From assembly GCF_014873485.1 (NCBI RefSeq), contig NZ_JADBDT010000001.1, positions 372,001 through 436,000 of the forward strand: 64,000 nucleotides of DNA, given 5' to 3'. The stretch is from Sphingopyxis sp. OAS728 (lineage in GTDB: Bacteria > Pseudomonadota > Alphaproteobacteria > Sphingomonadales > Sphingomonadaceae). The notes under the pieces are model-generated. The model was not told the DNA's origin. It saw nothing but the letters and a program-made list of their open reading frames with translations, and did no database searches. The position numbers were made by a program, and so were the translations under genes. Shown here piece by piece: positions 35,663-44,595 of this stretch (positions are counted from its first letter, which is position 1; every line of letters begins with the position of its first letter).

Positions 35663-36547
35663 ATGACCAGTCACCGCATAGCGATCGTCGACGGCGTGGA
35701 GATATTCTACCGCGAAGCCGGCAAACGGAGCGCGCCCGTCGTCGTTCTGCTCCACGGCTTCCCGAGCTCGTCGCACATGTACCGGGGCCTGATTCCGGCG
35801 CTCGCCGACCGCTATCATGTCGTCGCACCCGACCTTCCGGGGTTCGGACTCTCCGCCATGCCCTCGCCCGAGGCTTTCGAATATGGCTTTGCCAGTTTTT
35901 CGAACATCATCGCGGCATTTCTGGAGCAGCTCGGCATCGGGCGCTATGCGCTCTACGTCATGGATTATGGCGCGCCGACCGGCTTTCGGCTGGCGCTCGC
36001 GCATCCCGACCGGGTGACCGCGCTGGTGGTGCAGAACGGCAATGCCTATGAGGACGGCATGGGCGATTTCTGGGCGCCGACGCGCGCCTATTGGGCCGAC
36101 AATGGCCCGGCCAACCGCGATGCGATGCGCCCGTTCCTGACGCTCGACGGCACGCGCTTCCAGTACTTGACTGGGGCGGCGGACACGGCGCAGATCGATC
36201 CGGCGGCATGGCTCATCGACCAGTTCTTCCTCGACCGCCCGGGCGCCACCGAAATCCAGCTCGACATCATCAATGACTATCGGACCAACGTCGCGCTTTA
36301 TCCGGAATTTCACCGCTATTTCCGCGAGCATCAGCCGCCGACGCTGATTCTGTGGGGTGAGAATGATCCCATTTTCCTGCCCGGCGGCGCGCGCGCCTTT
36401 CTCCGCGATCTGCCGGACGCGCAGCTCCATTTCTTCGACACCGGACATTTCGCCCTTGAGGAGAAGGCGGACGAGATGGTCCCGATCCTGCGCGACTTCC
36501 TCGCGCGAAGCCTTCCCCCGATGAATGCAACCCAAGAAGGAGAATGA
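35663..36547 (+). CDS. Cytoplasmic alpha/beta-hydrolase, paralogue of the preceding gene
   Basis: A 294-aa hydrolase very similar to its upstream neighbour throughout ([40 protein letters not shown]) but without a signal peptide, so it acts in the cytoplasm. The Asp nucleophile is retained. The start at 35663 has GGAAGGAAAAG upstream; an in-frame extension to 35612 is not needed. Its stop lies inside the ribosome-site region of the next gene. This is a tandem duplication in which one copy gained or lost export. Confidence 0.82.
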   Translation: MTSHRIAIVDGVEIFYREAGKRSAPVVVLLHGFPSSSHMYRGLIPALADRYHVVAPDLPGFGLSAMPSPEAFEYGFASFSNIIAAFLEQLGIGRYALYVMDYGAPTGFRLALAHPDRVTALVVQNGNAYEDGMGDFWAPTRAYWADNGPANRDAMRPFLTLDGTRFQYLTGAADTAQIDPAAWLIDQFFLDRPGATEIQLDIINDYRTNVALYPEFHRYFREHQPPTLILWGENDPIFLPGGARAFLRDLPDAQLHFFDTGHFALEEKADEMVPILRDFLARSLPPMNATQEGE

Positions 36548-36549
36548 CC

Positions 36550-37227
36550 ATGTACAGCAGCAAATCCAAATCGAGCGTGCTTCCCTCCGGCGGCGGCGCG
36601 ACGCTGATCGACCCGTCCGACGCGCTGATCCTGCTTCTCGATCACCAGTCGGGCCTGTTCCAGACGGTCAAGGATATCCCGGTCTCTGACCTTCGCCGCA
36701 ATGTCGAGATGATCGCCAGGCTCGCGACGCTCCTTGAAATTCCGGTTATCACGACCGCGTCGGAGCCCGCCGGCACCAACGGTCCGCTGATGCCCGAAAT
36801 CCACGACTATGCGCCACACGCCGTCTATGTGCCGCGCAAGGGCGAGGTGAACGCATGGGACAATGACGATTTCGTCGCCGAGGTCCGCTCCACGGGGCGC
36901 AAGACGCTGATCATGGCGGGCGTGTGGACGAGCGTCTGCGTGATGTTCCCCGCCCTCGACGCCCGCGCGGCGGGCTACGACGTCTACGCCGTGCTCGACG
37001 CGTCGGGCGACCCGAGCGAGATGGCATCGCGCATCTCGCTCGCGCGTTTTGTCCAGGGTGGCGTCAAGCCGACCTCGACCAATGCCCTGCTGTCCGAACT
37101 CCACCGGACTTGGGCGCGGCCCGAAGCGGCCGAACTCGGCAAGCTCTACGGCCTCGTCGCGCCCAACTATGCGGCGGTGGCCGAAAGCTATGCTCGGGCC
37201 CAGCAGGCCGCGCGCGAGACAAGCTGA
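36550..37227 (+). CDS. Isochorismatase-fold cysteine hydrolase (YcaC-like)
   Basis: A 225-aa cysteine hydrolase of the isochorismatase superfamily. The catalytic Asp is in LILLLDHQSGLF, the Cys in AGVWTSVCVMF, and the conserved NAWDND and LDASGDPSE segments match YcaC-like members, which are hydrolases of unsettled substrate (amides, nitrile-derived or related). The ATG at 36550 lies 7 bases from AAGGAG; the ATG at 36544 overlaps the previous stop and is too close. It is third in the small hydrolase operon. Confidence 0.83.
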   Translation: MYSSKSKSSVLPSGGGATLIDPSDALILLLDHQSGLFQTVKDIPVSDLRRNVEMIARLATLLEIPVITTASEPAGTNGPLMPEIHDYAPHAVYVPRKGEVNAWDNDDFVAEVRSTGRKTLIMAGVWTSVCVMFPALDARAAGYDVYAVLDASGDPSEMASRISLARFVQGGVKPTSTNALLSELHRTWARPEAAELGKLYGLVAPNYAAVAESYARAQQAARETS

Positions 37228-37345
37228 TCGCGCGACACGGAACGCGGCCATTCTGAACCGGGGCGCTTATCTGGAGGCGTTCCCGGGACAGGGCGGCCGC
37301 GTTCATCGCCGTACCCGATGCCCCACCGGCGAGGGCGTCGGCTCG

Positions 37346-40132
37346 CTACTGTGTCGCGGCGATGGAAGACATCGCACGGTCCAGCGCCGCTCCGGCCCCC
37401 ATCGACATGGCGTAGCGGCGGGACTTGTCGAAATAGCGCGCCGCCATCGCAGGCTGGCCGCGATGCACTTTAACGACTCCCGCAACGCGCCAGAGTTCGG
37501 GATGGCACCAGCGCTCCTCTCGTACGTCGCGGTCCGCCAGAATATCTCCCAGACAGGCTTCGCCGCGTTCGACCTCGCCGGCATCGATCCAAGCTTCGGC
37601 CAGCAAGCACCGGTAAAAGGCGACGCGCGCGCGCCAGCCATGCCGGTAGAGTTCCGAAATGCCCTGCTCCATCAGCGCCAACCCGGCGTCATCGCCATCG
37701 CGCCACCGAATGGCCCCTTCGAAGAAGCGGCTGGTGCCCTCATAGATGCCGACATTTTCGCGCCTGGCGACGTCGGCCAGTTGCCGTTGCAAACGGGCGG
37801 CCGCGACAAGGTCGCCGCTCAGATAGGCGACCGGCAAGGCCGCGAGGGAAATGGCATTACCGAGCGAAATCATATGATCGAGATCGGCGGCGCGATCGAC
37901 GGCGCGGCCCGCCACTTCGGCGGCACGTCCGGGCTGTCCTTGCAGCCACAGCAGGAAAGACTGCGACAGGCCGATCGCGACGGGCAGATCCACCTGGAAG
38001 CGGGACAGGCCCCGCCCGTCATTCAGATCGCCCCAGGCGTCCGTCAATTCGGCAAGGCGGGTGGACGCCGACGACAGCCGGCCCGCATACACCTCGACAT
38101 GCGCGAGCAATCTTTTGCCGTCGGGCGCGCGATCCCAGTCGAGCCCCGACGCCGCCGCATAGTCCGTCATGCTCCGCAGGGCGGTCAGCGGGCGACCCGA
38201 ATAGGCCAGAAACACCGCTTGTCCGCCCAGCGCCCGCAGCGCGAACTCCGCATCGCGGGCGAGGTCGGCGTCGCGGATGCTCTCGCGCCAGGCCGCGTCG
38301 GTTCGGGGGTGCATATGCCGCGCCAGCGTCATGGCCCAGGCTCGCGCGGTCGAAAGCTTGACCCGGGCGATGGGCTCGAGCGCGTGCACCGCCACTCCCG
38401 CCGTACCGGCGAGATCGATCGCAGCCAGCATCTCCTTGAAGGCCGACAGCTCCTGCCACAGCGGCAAGGCGGCGACGACCAGATCGACCCCGATCGTGGG
38501 ATCGCCCGACGGGTCAAAGGCCCAGCCCATGACGGCGCGGACATCGTCGATCTGCGACCGATGCTTGCGAAGCCACGCGCGCGAGGTCTGCAAAGACCAG
38601 TCGCGCTCGGCCGCCTGCATTCGGTCCCTGACGCGCATGGCGAACTGGCGCCGGGCGCGCTCGCGATAGGGCGCTCCGAACAGGCGCTGCGCGGCATAGG
38701 CTCCCGTGCTTTCGGGCAGCCGATAGCGCAGTGCGCCATCGTCCATTTCCGAAGATATCAGCGATTTCGCCACGAGCTGCGACAAGGCGTCACGCCCCGC
38801 CATCGGGTCGAGGCCGCCGGCGGCGTAGATGGCTTCCGCATCGTCGGCGGTGAAACGGCCCGAAAAAACCGAGAGCAACTCCAGCAAAACCGCCTCGCGT
38901 TCGGGGAGGAGCCGGTAACTCCAGTCGAGGGTCGCCTCCAGCGTCTGGTGCCGCAAGGGCGCATCCCGTGGCCCCCGGTTCATCGTTTCGAACCCGTCCT
39001 TGAACAATTGCTCCAGCGCGGACGGCGCGAGGCAGCTCGCCGTGCCGGCGGCCAGCTCGATCGCGAGCGCCAGCCCCTCAAGCCTCGCGCAGATCGAAAC
39101 GACATGCCGCGCATAGTCATCGGTCATCGCCGCCGCGCCGGAGCCGTGCGCTTTCGAAAGGAAGAGCTGGACCGCCGGAAAATCGAGCGCGTCGCTTGCG
39201 CTTACGGGATGCGCGCCGTCGGGATAGGCGAGTCCCGCGAGGAAGTGAATCAGTTCGTGTCGCGTGCGCAGCGGCTCGCGGCTGGTCATCAGCATGCGCG
39301 CCGCCGGCAGCTCCGAAGCGATGCGCTCGGCTATCGTTGCCGCCATCGCGATGACATGTTCGCAATTGTCGATGATCAGGATTAGCCGGCGACGGCGCAG
39401 CAGGTCGATCACGCCCGCGATCGGATCGTCGAGGCCGAGCGAGACGCCGAGTGCGGAGGCGACCGCCGGCACGACGAAGCGCGGGTCGCTCAGCGTCGAA
39501 AGATCGACAAAGGCGATCGCGTCCTCCGGCCCCCTGCATCGCTGCGCGGCTGTGGCCGCGAGCGATGTCTTTCCCGCACCGCCCGGCCCGACGATCGTGA
39601 CATAGCCCGGCGCTTCGATCTGCCGGCAGATCTGCAGGATCGCCTCCTCGCGGCCGAAGAGATGTGGGACATTCGGCGGCGCGGTATAATGGCTGCCCGT
39701 CGCGTCGGCCGACTGCAGCGCGTGCGGCGCATCGCTCTCCACCGGCGCAACGAACTTGTAACCGCGCCCCGCGATCGTCGCGATGTAATCGGTGGACGGA
39801 TCGAATTCGGCAAGCACGCGGCGCAGATTGCCGACATTGACCTTCAGATTATGCTCGTGGACCAGATAGTCGGGCCAAACATGGGCAAACAGATCGGCCT
39901 TGCTGACCACATCGCCGGCCCGCGCGACGAGCAGCGTAAGAATATCGAAGCCCCGACCGCCCAGAGTAACCGGTTTACCCCTGTACGACAGCACCTGACG
40001 CTCGGGCAGCAGCCGGAAGTCGCCGAACATATAGGCGCCCTGTTGCGACAGGGCGTGGAGACTGGTGTTGCCCGGCACTGTTTCCCTCTGCTTTTCCCCG
40101 AACCGCGACGACGATAGGTTGTGCAAAGCCAT
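37346..40132 (-). CDS. Winged-helix transcriptional regulator with NB-ARC/AAA-type ATPase and TPR-like C-terminus
   Basis: A 928-aa regulator. Residues about 35-125 are an OmpR/CadC-type winged helix (FGDFRLLPERQVLSYRG, then GRGFDILTLLVARAGDVVSK, ending YIATIAGRGYKFVAPV). A STAND-type NTPase follows with Walker A GPGGAGKTSLA and Walker B LILIIDNCEH. The C-terminal half is helical and TPR-like. Such proteins oligomerise on ligand binding to activate transcription. It is convergent with the three-gene hydrolase operon and divergent from the seven-gene operon at 40406, with a shared 30-bp motif at both targets. An upstream TTG (40138) and an internal ATG (40030) are alternative starts. Confidence 0.85.
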   Translation of the reverse strand: MALHNLSSSRFGEKQRETVPGNTSLHALSQQGAYMFGDFRLLPERQVLSYRGKPVTLGGRGFDILTLLVARAGDVVSKADLFAHVWPDYLVHEHNLKVNVGNLRRVLAEFDPSTDYIATIAGRGYKFVAPVESDAPHALQSADATGSHYTAPPNVPHLFGREEAILQICRQIEAPGYVTIVGPGGAGKTSLAATAAQRCRGPEDAIAFVDLSTLSDPRFVVPAVASALGVSLGLDDPIAGVIDLLRRRRLILIIDNCEHVIAMAATIAERIASELPAARMLMTSREPLRTRHELIHFLAGLAYPDGAHPVSASDALDFPAVQLFLSKAHGSGAAAMTDDYARHVVSICARLEGLALAIELAAGTASCLAPSALEQLFKDGFETMNRGPRDAPLRHQTLEATLDWSYRLLPEREAVLLELLSVFSGRFTADDAEAIYAAGGLDPMAGRDALSQLVAKSLISSEMDDGALRYRLPESTGAYAAQRLFGAPYRERARRQFAMRVRDRMQAAERDWSLQTSRAWLRKHRSQIDDVRAVMGWAFDPSGDPTIGVDLVVAALPLWQELSAFKEMLAAIDLAGTAGVAVHALEPIARVKLSTARAWAMTLARHMHPRTDAAWRESIRDADLARDAEFALRALGGQAVFLAYSGRPLTALRSMTDYAAASGLDWDRAPDGKRLLAHVEVYAGRLSSASTRLAELTDAWGDLNDGRGLSRFQVDLPVAIGLSQSFLLWLQGQPGRAAEVAGRAVDRAADLDHMISLGNAISLAALPVAYLSGDLVAAARLQRQLADVARRENVGIYEGTSRFFEGAIRWRDGDDAGLALMEQGISELYRHGWRARVAFYRCLLAEAWIDAGEVERGEACLGDILADRDVREERWCHPELWRVAGVVKVHRGQPAMAARYFDKSRRYAMSMGAGAALDRAMSSIAATQ

Positions 40133-40191
40133 TTGCAAGCGTCGCCGATCCCGACCGGCTGGCCGTCGCCATCGAGGTCGCGAAGCGGGCG

Positions 40192-40221
40192 CGCGTTCAA
40201 CTTTTTACCCCTATTTATCCC
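40192..40221 (+). promoter_or_regulatory. 30-bp shared promoter motif, copy 2
   Basis: CGCGTTCAACTTTTTACCC then CTATTTATCCC, differing from the copy at 34531 at one base. It lies 59 bases upstream of the winged-helix/ATPase regulator start (reverse orientation) and 184 bases upstream of the isochorismatase-fold gene. It is suitable for autoregulation and control of the divergent operon. Confidence 0.6.
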
Positions 40222-40296
40222 TGCAAAATGATGGACCGGTGCTAGCCCCGTTTCGCGGAGGCCGGGACGATCATCGCCGATCACTTTTCTATTTTA

Positions 40297-40326
40297 TCGA
40301 ACGTCCAGAACAATTTTATCATTCTG
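40297..40326 (+). promoter_or_regulatory. Second shared promoter motif (LysR-linked), copy 1
   Basis: This 30-nt segment matches 48478-48507 without gaps at 21 positions: TCGAACGT-N3-GAA-N2-A-N-TTTATC-N3-CTG. It ends 79 bases before the ATG of the gene at 40406, as the other copy ends 70 bases before the first pirin. The similar distance and orientation suggest a common regulator, most simply the LysR protein encoded at 47536-48465. Confidence 0.5.
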
Positions 40327-40405
40327 TTTCGCACAAGCGTTGCTGCCTAAACCGTCCTCACCCCGATCGGATCGGGAGCAGGATTAGCCAACAGGAGTAT
40401 CAACC

Positions 40406-41065
40406 ATGCCGATCAAAGCCACCCCGACCCCCGCCAACGCGCTGCTGGATCCCGGCAACCACGCGCTGGTCCTCATCGACTTCCAGTCCCAAATGGCTTT
40501 CGCCACCAAGTCGATCGCCCCCGAACTGCTGCGCAACAACGCCGCGCTCGTCGCCAATGGCGCCGCCGGCTTTCATGTCCCCACCATACTTACTACCGTC
40601 GCCGAGAAAAGCTTCTCGGGTCCGATGTTCGACGAGATCACCGACGCCTTCCCCGGCCAGAGGCTGCTCGACCGCACGAGCATGAACACGTGGGAAGACG
40701 CCGCGGTGATCGACGAGGTCAACCGCATCGGCAAGGACCGCATCGTGTTCGCCGGCCTCTGGACCTCGGTCTGCATCGTCGGCCCCGTGCTCTCGGCACT
40801 CGAACAGGGGTTCGACGCCTATGTCATCACCGATGCCAGCGGCGACATTTCGGAAGAAGCCCATGAACGCGCCGTCGAACGCATGGTGCAGGCCGGTGCG
40901 AAGCCGATCACCGCGCTGCAATATCTGCTCGAACTGCAGCGCGACTGGGCACGTACCGAAACCTATGACCTGACCACCGGCATCGCCCGCAAATGGGGCG
41001 GCGCTTACGGCCTCGGCATCACCTATGCCAAGACGATGTTCGGCGCATCGGAAGGCGGCCACTGA
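40406..41065 (+). CDS. Isochorismatase-fold cysteine hydrolase, first gene of the seven-gene operon
   Basis: A 219-aa hydrolase of the same superfamily as the gene at 36550. The Asp is in LVLIDFQSQMAFA, a Lys in VAEKSFSGPMF and the Cys in GLWTSVCIVG, giving a full Asp-Lys-Cys triad. TDASGDISEEAHE follows. A CAGGAG ribosome site precedes the ATG. It leads an operon that continues to the porin at 47539, with two candidate regulatory motifs upstream. The substrate is unknown. Confidence 0.86.
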   Translation: MPIKATPTPANALLDPGNHALVLIDFQSQMAFATKSIAPELLRNNAALVANGAAGFHVPTILTTVAEKSFSGPMFDEITDAFPGQRLLDRTSMNTWEDAAVIDEVNRIGKDRIVFAGLWTSVCIVGPVLSALEQGFDAYVITDASGDISEEAHERAVERMVQAGAKPITALQYLLELQRDWARTETYDLTTGIARKWGGAYGLGITYAKTMFGASEGGH

Positions 41066-41144
41066 TCTCCCCCGGGGCCGGACATTCCGCCGCCCGGCCC
41101 CACCCCGCTCATCATCATCTTTCAGACACGCGAAGGAATTTCCC

Positions 41145-41981
41145 ATGGCTTATGTCACCACCAAGGACGGCACGAACATCTTCTACAAGGATTGGGGTCC
41201 GAAGGACGCCCGGCCGATCGTCTTCCACCACGGCTGGCCGCTGTCGTCGGACGACTGGGACGCGCAGATGCTCTTCTTCCTCGCGAACGGCTATCGCGTC
41301 GTCGCGCACGACCGCCGCGGCCACGGCCGGTCGGAACAGGTGAGCGAAGGCCATGATATGGCCCATTATGCCGCCGATGCTGCCGCGGTCGCCGAACATC
41401 TCGACCTGCGCGATGCGATCCATATCGGCCATTCGACCGGCGGCGGCGAGGTCGCGGCCTATGTGGCACGTCACGGCATCCCGCAGGGCCGCGTTGCCAA
41501 GGCGGTGCTGGTCAGCGCGGTGCCGCCGATCATGCTGAAGACCGACCGCTACCCCGGCGGCCTGCCGATCGAGGTGTTCGACGGCCTGCGCAGCGAGCTT
41601 GCGGCCAATCGCTCGAAATTCTTCCGCGATCTGCCCTCGGGTCCCTTTTACGGGTTCAATCGTGACGGCGCGAATGTCATCCCTGCGGTGATCGACAATT
41701 GGTGGCGTCAGGGCATGATGGGCAGCGCCAAGGCCCATTACGACGGCATCAAGGCCTTTTCGGAAACCGATCAGACCGACGACCTCAAAGCGATCACCGT
41801 CCCGACGCTCGTACTCCACGGCGACGACGACCAGATTGTGCCCTACAAGAATGCCGCCGTGCTGCAGGCCGAAATCCTGCCGAACGCCACGCTGAAAATC
41901 TATGAAGGCTTTTCGCACGGGATGCTGACCGTGAACGCCGACATCCTTAACGCCGACCTGCTCGCCTTCGTGCGCAGCTGA
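41145..41981 (+). CDS. Cofactor-free haloperoxidase-like alpha/beta-hydrolase
   Basis: A 278-aa hydrolase closely resembling non-heme chloroperoxidases and aryl esterases: FHHGWPLSSDDWD, nucleophile elbow IGHSTGGGEVA (Ser), VLVSAVPPIMLKT, then VLHGDDDQIVP (Asp) and GFSHGML (His). These enzymes are primarily esterases or perhydrolases; halogenation is a side activity. GAAGGA lies before the ATG. An in-frame upstream extension overlaps the previous gene and is not supported. Confidence 0.88.
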   Translation: MAYVTTKDGTNIFYKDWGPKDARPIVFHHGWPLSSDDWDAQMLFFLANGYRVVAHDRRGHGRSEQVSEGHDMAHYAADAAAVAEHLDLRDAIHIGHSTGGGEVAAYVARHGIPQGRVAKAVLVSAVPPIMLKTDRYPGGLPIEVFDGLRSELAANRSKFFRDLPSGPFYGFNRDGANVIPAVIDNWWRQGMMGSAKAHYDGIKAFSETDQTDDLKAITVPTLVLHGDDDQIVPYKNAAVLQAEILPNATLKIYEGFSHGMLTVNADILNADLLAFVRS

Positions 41982-42004
41982 AGCAAGGAAGGGAGAACGG
42001 AGCG

Positions 42005-42253
42005 ATGAAAATCTACCTGGTCTCGCTGGGCGCCGGGCTGCTCGCCGGCCTCGTCTACGGTCTTACCGGCGTCCGTTCTCCCGCTCCCCCGGTGATCGCG
42101 CTCGTCGGTCTCGCCGGGATCCTGCTGGGCGAGCAGATGGTGCCGGTCGCCAAACGCCTTGCTGACCGTACCGAACTTGCCCGCTTCGTCCGCGAGGATT
42201 GTGCCCCGCAGATCCTGGGTACCCCGGCCTCCACCAAGGAGCATGACGCATGA
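42005..42253 (+). CDS. XapX-domain small membrane protein
   Basis: An 82-aa protein with two membrane helices (YLVSLGAGLLAGLVYGLTG and VIALVGLAGILLGEQMV) and the conserved VRSPAPPVIALVGLAGIL segment of the XapX/DUF1427 family. A GGGAG ribosome site precedes the start. Its role is unknown; family members are often found beside hydrolases like those here. The stop overlaps the amidohydrolase start in ATGA. Confidence 0.82.
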   Translation: MKIYLVSLGAGLLAGLVYGLTGVRSPAPPVIALVGLAGILLGEQMVPVAKRLADRTELARFVREDCAPQILGTPASTKEHDA

Positions 42254-44181
42254 ACCCGATCACCCGCCGCCAAGCGCTTGCCGGCGCTGCCACCACCGCC
42301 CTTCTCACCGCTTCGGAAAGTTTTGCCATGACCCAGCCCGACCTCGTCATCGTCAACGCCAAAGTGACCACGCTCGACAAGGCCAATCCCGACGCGCAGG
42401 CAGTCGCGATCCGCGGCGGCAAATTCCTGAGCGTCGGCAGCGAGCAGGCGGTCCGCGCCGCTGCCGGTCCCGACGCGACGGTGATCGACGCGAAGGGCCG
42501 CCGCCTGATCCCCGGGCTGATCGACAGCCACATCCATGTCATCCGCGGCGGGCTCAACTATAATATGGAGCTGCGCTGGGACGGCGTGCCGAGCCTCGCC
42601 GATGCGATGGCGATGCTGAAGAAGCAGGCGCAAAACACGCCGCCGCCGCAATGGGTGCGCGTCGTCGGCGGCTTCACCGAGCATCAGTTCGCCGAAAAGC
42701 GCCTACCGACGCTCGACGAGATCAACGCTGCGGCGCCCGAGACGCCGGTGTTCATCCTCCACCTCTATGACCGCGCGCTGCTCAACGCCGCCGCGCTTCG
42801 CGCCGTGGGCTATACCAAGGACACGCCGAACCCGCCGGGCGGCGAGATCGTCCGCGACGCCGCCGGTAACCCGACCGGACTGCTGCTCGCGCAGCCCAAC
42901 GCGACGATTCTCTATGCGACGCTCGCCAAGGGCCCGAAGCTGCCCGAGGAGTATCAGGTGAATTCGACGAAGCGTTTCATGCGCGAACTCAATTCGCTCG
43001 GCGTCACCAGCGTGATCGACGCGGGCGGCGGCTTCCAGAATTATCCCGACGATTACCAGATCATCGAGAAACTCCACAAGGATGGCGAGATGACGCTGCG
43101 CATCGCGTATAATCTCTTCACGCAAAAGCCGAAGGAAGAGCTCAAGGACTTCGCGACCTGGTCCACCCAAGTGAAGCCCGGCGACGGCGACGACACCTAT
43201 CGCCACAATGGCGCGGGCGAGATGCTCGTCTATTCCGCCGCCGACTTCGAGGATTTCCGCGTCGAACGCCCCGACATGCCGGCCAATATGGAAAGCGACC
43301 TTGAACCCGTCGTCCGGTTGCTCGCCGAGCGCAAATGGCCGTGGCGGCTCCACGCGACCTATGACCAGACGATCAGCCGCGCGCTCGATGTGTTCGAAAA
43401 GGTCAACCGCGACATCCCGCTTCAGGGCCTCAACTGGTTCTTCGACCATGCCGAGACGATCAGCGAGCGCAACATCGACCGCATCGCGGCACTCGGCGGC
43501 GGCATCGCGGTCCAGCACCGCATGATGTTCCAAGGCGAATATTTCATCGAGCGCTATGGCGCCAAGGCCGCCGAGGCGACCCCGCCGATCAGGCGGATGA
43601 TGGAGGCCGGTATCCCCGTCGGCGCCGGGACCGATGCGACGCGCGTCGCGAGCTATAATCCGTGGGTCTCGCTCTCGTGGCTCGTCACCGGCAAGACGCT
43701 TGGCGGTACGACGCTCTATCCCGTTCGCAACCGCCTCGACCGCGAAGCCGCGCTGCGCCTGTGGACCGAGAAGAACACATGGTTCTCGAACGAGGTCGGG
43801 AAAAAGGGCCAGATCAAGGCGGGCCAGCTCGCCGACCTCGCACTACTGTCGGACGATTATTTCGGTGTCGCCGAAAGCGAGATCGTCCACCTGCGCGCGG
43901 TTCTGACCATCCTCGGCGGCAAGGTGGTGCATGGCGAAGGCGACTATGGCCCGATCGCGCCCGCGCTGCCCAAGCCGATGCCCGACTGGTCGCCCGTCGC
44001 GACCTTCGGCGGCCATTATCGCCGCCCCGAGGGCGCACAGAAGATGGCAGCGGCGTGCGGCTGCGCCAGTGCCTGCAACGTTCATGGCCACGACCATGCT
44101 GCGGCGCTCGGCGCCAATGTTCCCGCCGCCGACGTCCAGAGCTTCTGGGGCGCCTTCGGCTGCGGCTGCTGGGCGGTCTGA
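42250..44181 (+). CDS. Exported YtcJ-type amidohydrolase with Cys/His-rich tail
   Basis: A 643-aa metal-dependent hydrolase of the YtcJ group. The N-terminus (ITRRQALAGAATTALLTASE) is a twin-arginine signal, so it is probably exported folded with its metal. The amidohydrolase ligands are visible: HxH in LIDSHIHV, His in RLHATYD and FFDHAETI, Asp in GAGTDATRV. Residues about 600-643 form a tail with CGCASACNVHGHDH and FGCGCWAV, likely an additional metal site. The ATGA overlap with XapX shows coupling. It probably cleaves amide or N-carbamoyl bonds; the substrate is unknown. Confidence 0.86.
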   Translation: MNPITRRQALAGAATTALLTASESFAMTQPDLVIVNAKVTTLDKANPDAQAVAIRGGKFLSVGSEQAVRAAAGPDATVIDAKGRRLIPGLIDSHIHVIRGGLNYNMELRWDGVPSLADAMAMLKKQAQNTPPPQWVRVVGGFTEHQFAEKRLPTLDEINAAAPETPVFILHLYDRALLNAAALRAVGYTKDTPNPPGGEIVRDAAGNPTGLLLAQPNATILYATLAKGPKLPEEYQVNSTKRFMRELNSLGVTSVIDAGGGFQNYPDDYQIIEKLHKDGEMTLRIAYNLFTQKPKEELKDFATWSTQVKPGDGDDTYRHNGAGEMLVYSAADFEDFRVERPDMPANMESDLEPVVRLLAERKWPWRLHATYDQTISRALDVFEKVNRDIPLQGLNWFFDHAETISERNIDRIAALGGGIAVQHRMMFQGEYFIERYGAKAAEATPPIRRMMEAGIPVGAGTDATRVASYNPWVSLSWLVTGKTLGGTTLYPVRNRLDREAALRLWTEKNTWFSNEVGKKGQIKAGQLADLALLSDDYFGVAESEIVHLRAVLTILGGKVVHGEGDYGPIAPALPKPMPDWSPVATFGGHYRRPEGAQKMAAACGCASACNVHGHDHAAALGANVPAADVQSFWGAFGCGCWAV

Positions 44182-44184
44182 ACG

Positions 44185-44595
44185 ATGAACACCCCTGCCC
44201 CTGTCGCCCGCCTGCTCGGCGACCGCCGCTTTGCGGCCGTCGCCGCAGCCCTACTCACCCTTCCCTACTGGACCAGCGGCATCGCCAAGCTGTTCGACCT
44301 TGGCGGCGCGCTCGGCGAAGCGCGGCATTTCGGCCTTGAGCCCGCCGCGCTCGTCGTCGCGTTGACCATCGCCGTCCAGATCGGCGGCTCGCTGCTCGTC
44401 ATCCTAGGCCGGCAGGCCTGGCTCGGCGCCGGAGCGCTCGGCGTCTTTACCGCCGCCGCGACGCTCATCGCGCACCCATTCTGGGAGGTCGCCGATCCGA
44501 TGGCGCGCTTCCACGAGCGCAACACCTTCCTCGAGCATGTCGGCCTGATCGGTGGACTGGTGCTCGCCGCCATCGTGCAGGAGCGCAAGGCATGA
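44185..44595 (+). CDS. DoxX-family membrane protein
   Basis: A 136-aa four-helix protein. LLTLPYWTSGIAKLFDLGGALGEARHFGLEP is characteristic of DoxX (split here: helix one, then the conserved FD-GG-EA-F loop). Family members sit in redox or electrophile-defence gene groups and may touch quinone pools. It begins 3 bases after the amidohydrolase stop and ends in an ATGA overlap with the MFS gene. Confidence 0.83.
   Translation: MNTPAPVARLLGDRRFAAVAAALLTLPYWTSGIAKLFDLGGALGEARHFGLEPAALVVALTIAVQIGGSLLVILGRQAWLGAGALGVFTAAATLIAHPFWEVADPMARFHERNTFLEHVGLIGGLVLAAIVQERKA

Noticed and set aside
34639..36547. Calling the two hydrolases haloalkane dehalogenases
   Set aside because: The Asp nucleophile fits, but the usual halide-stabilising Trp next to it is Tyr, so epoxide hydrolase or another activity is equally possible.
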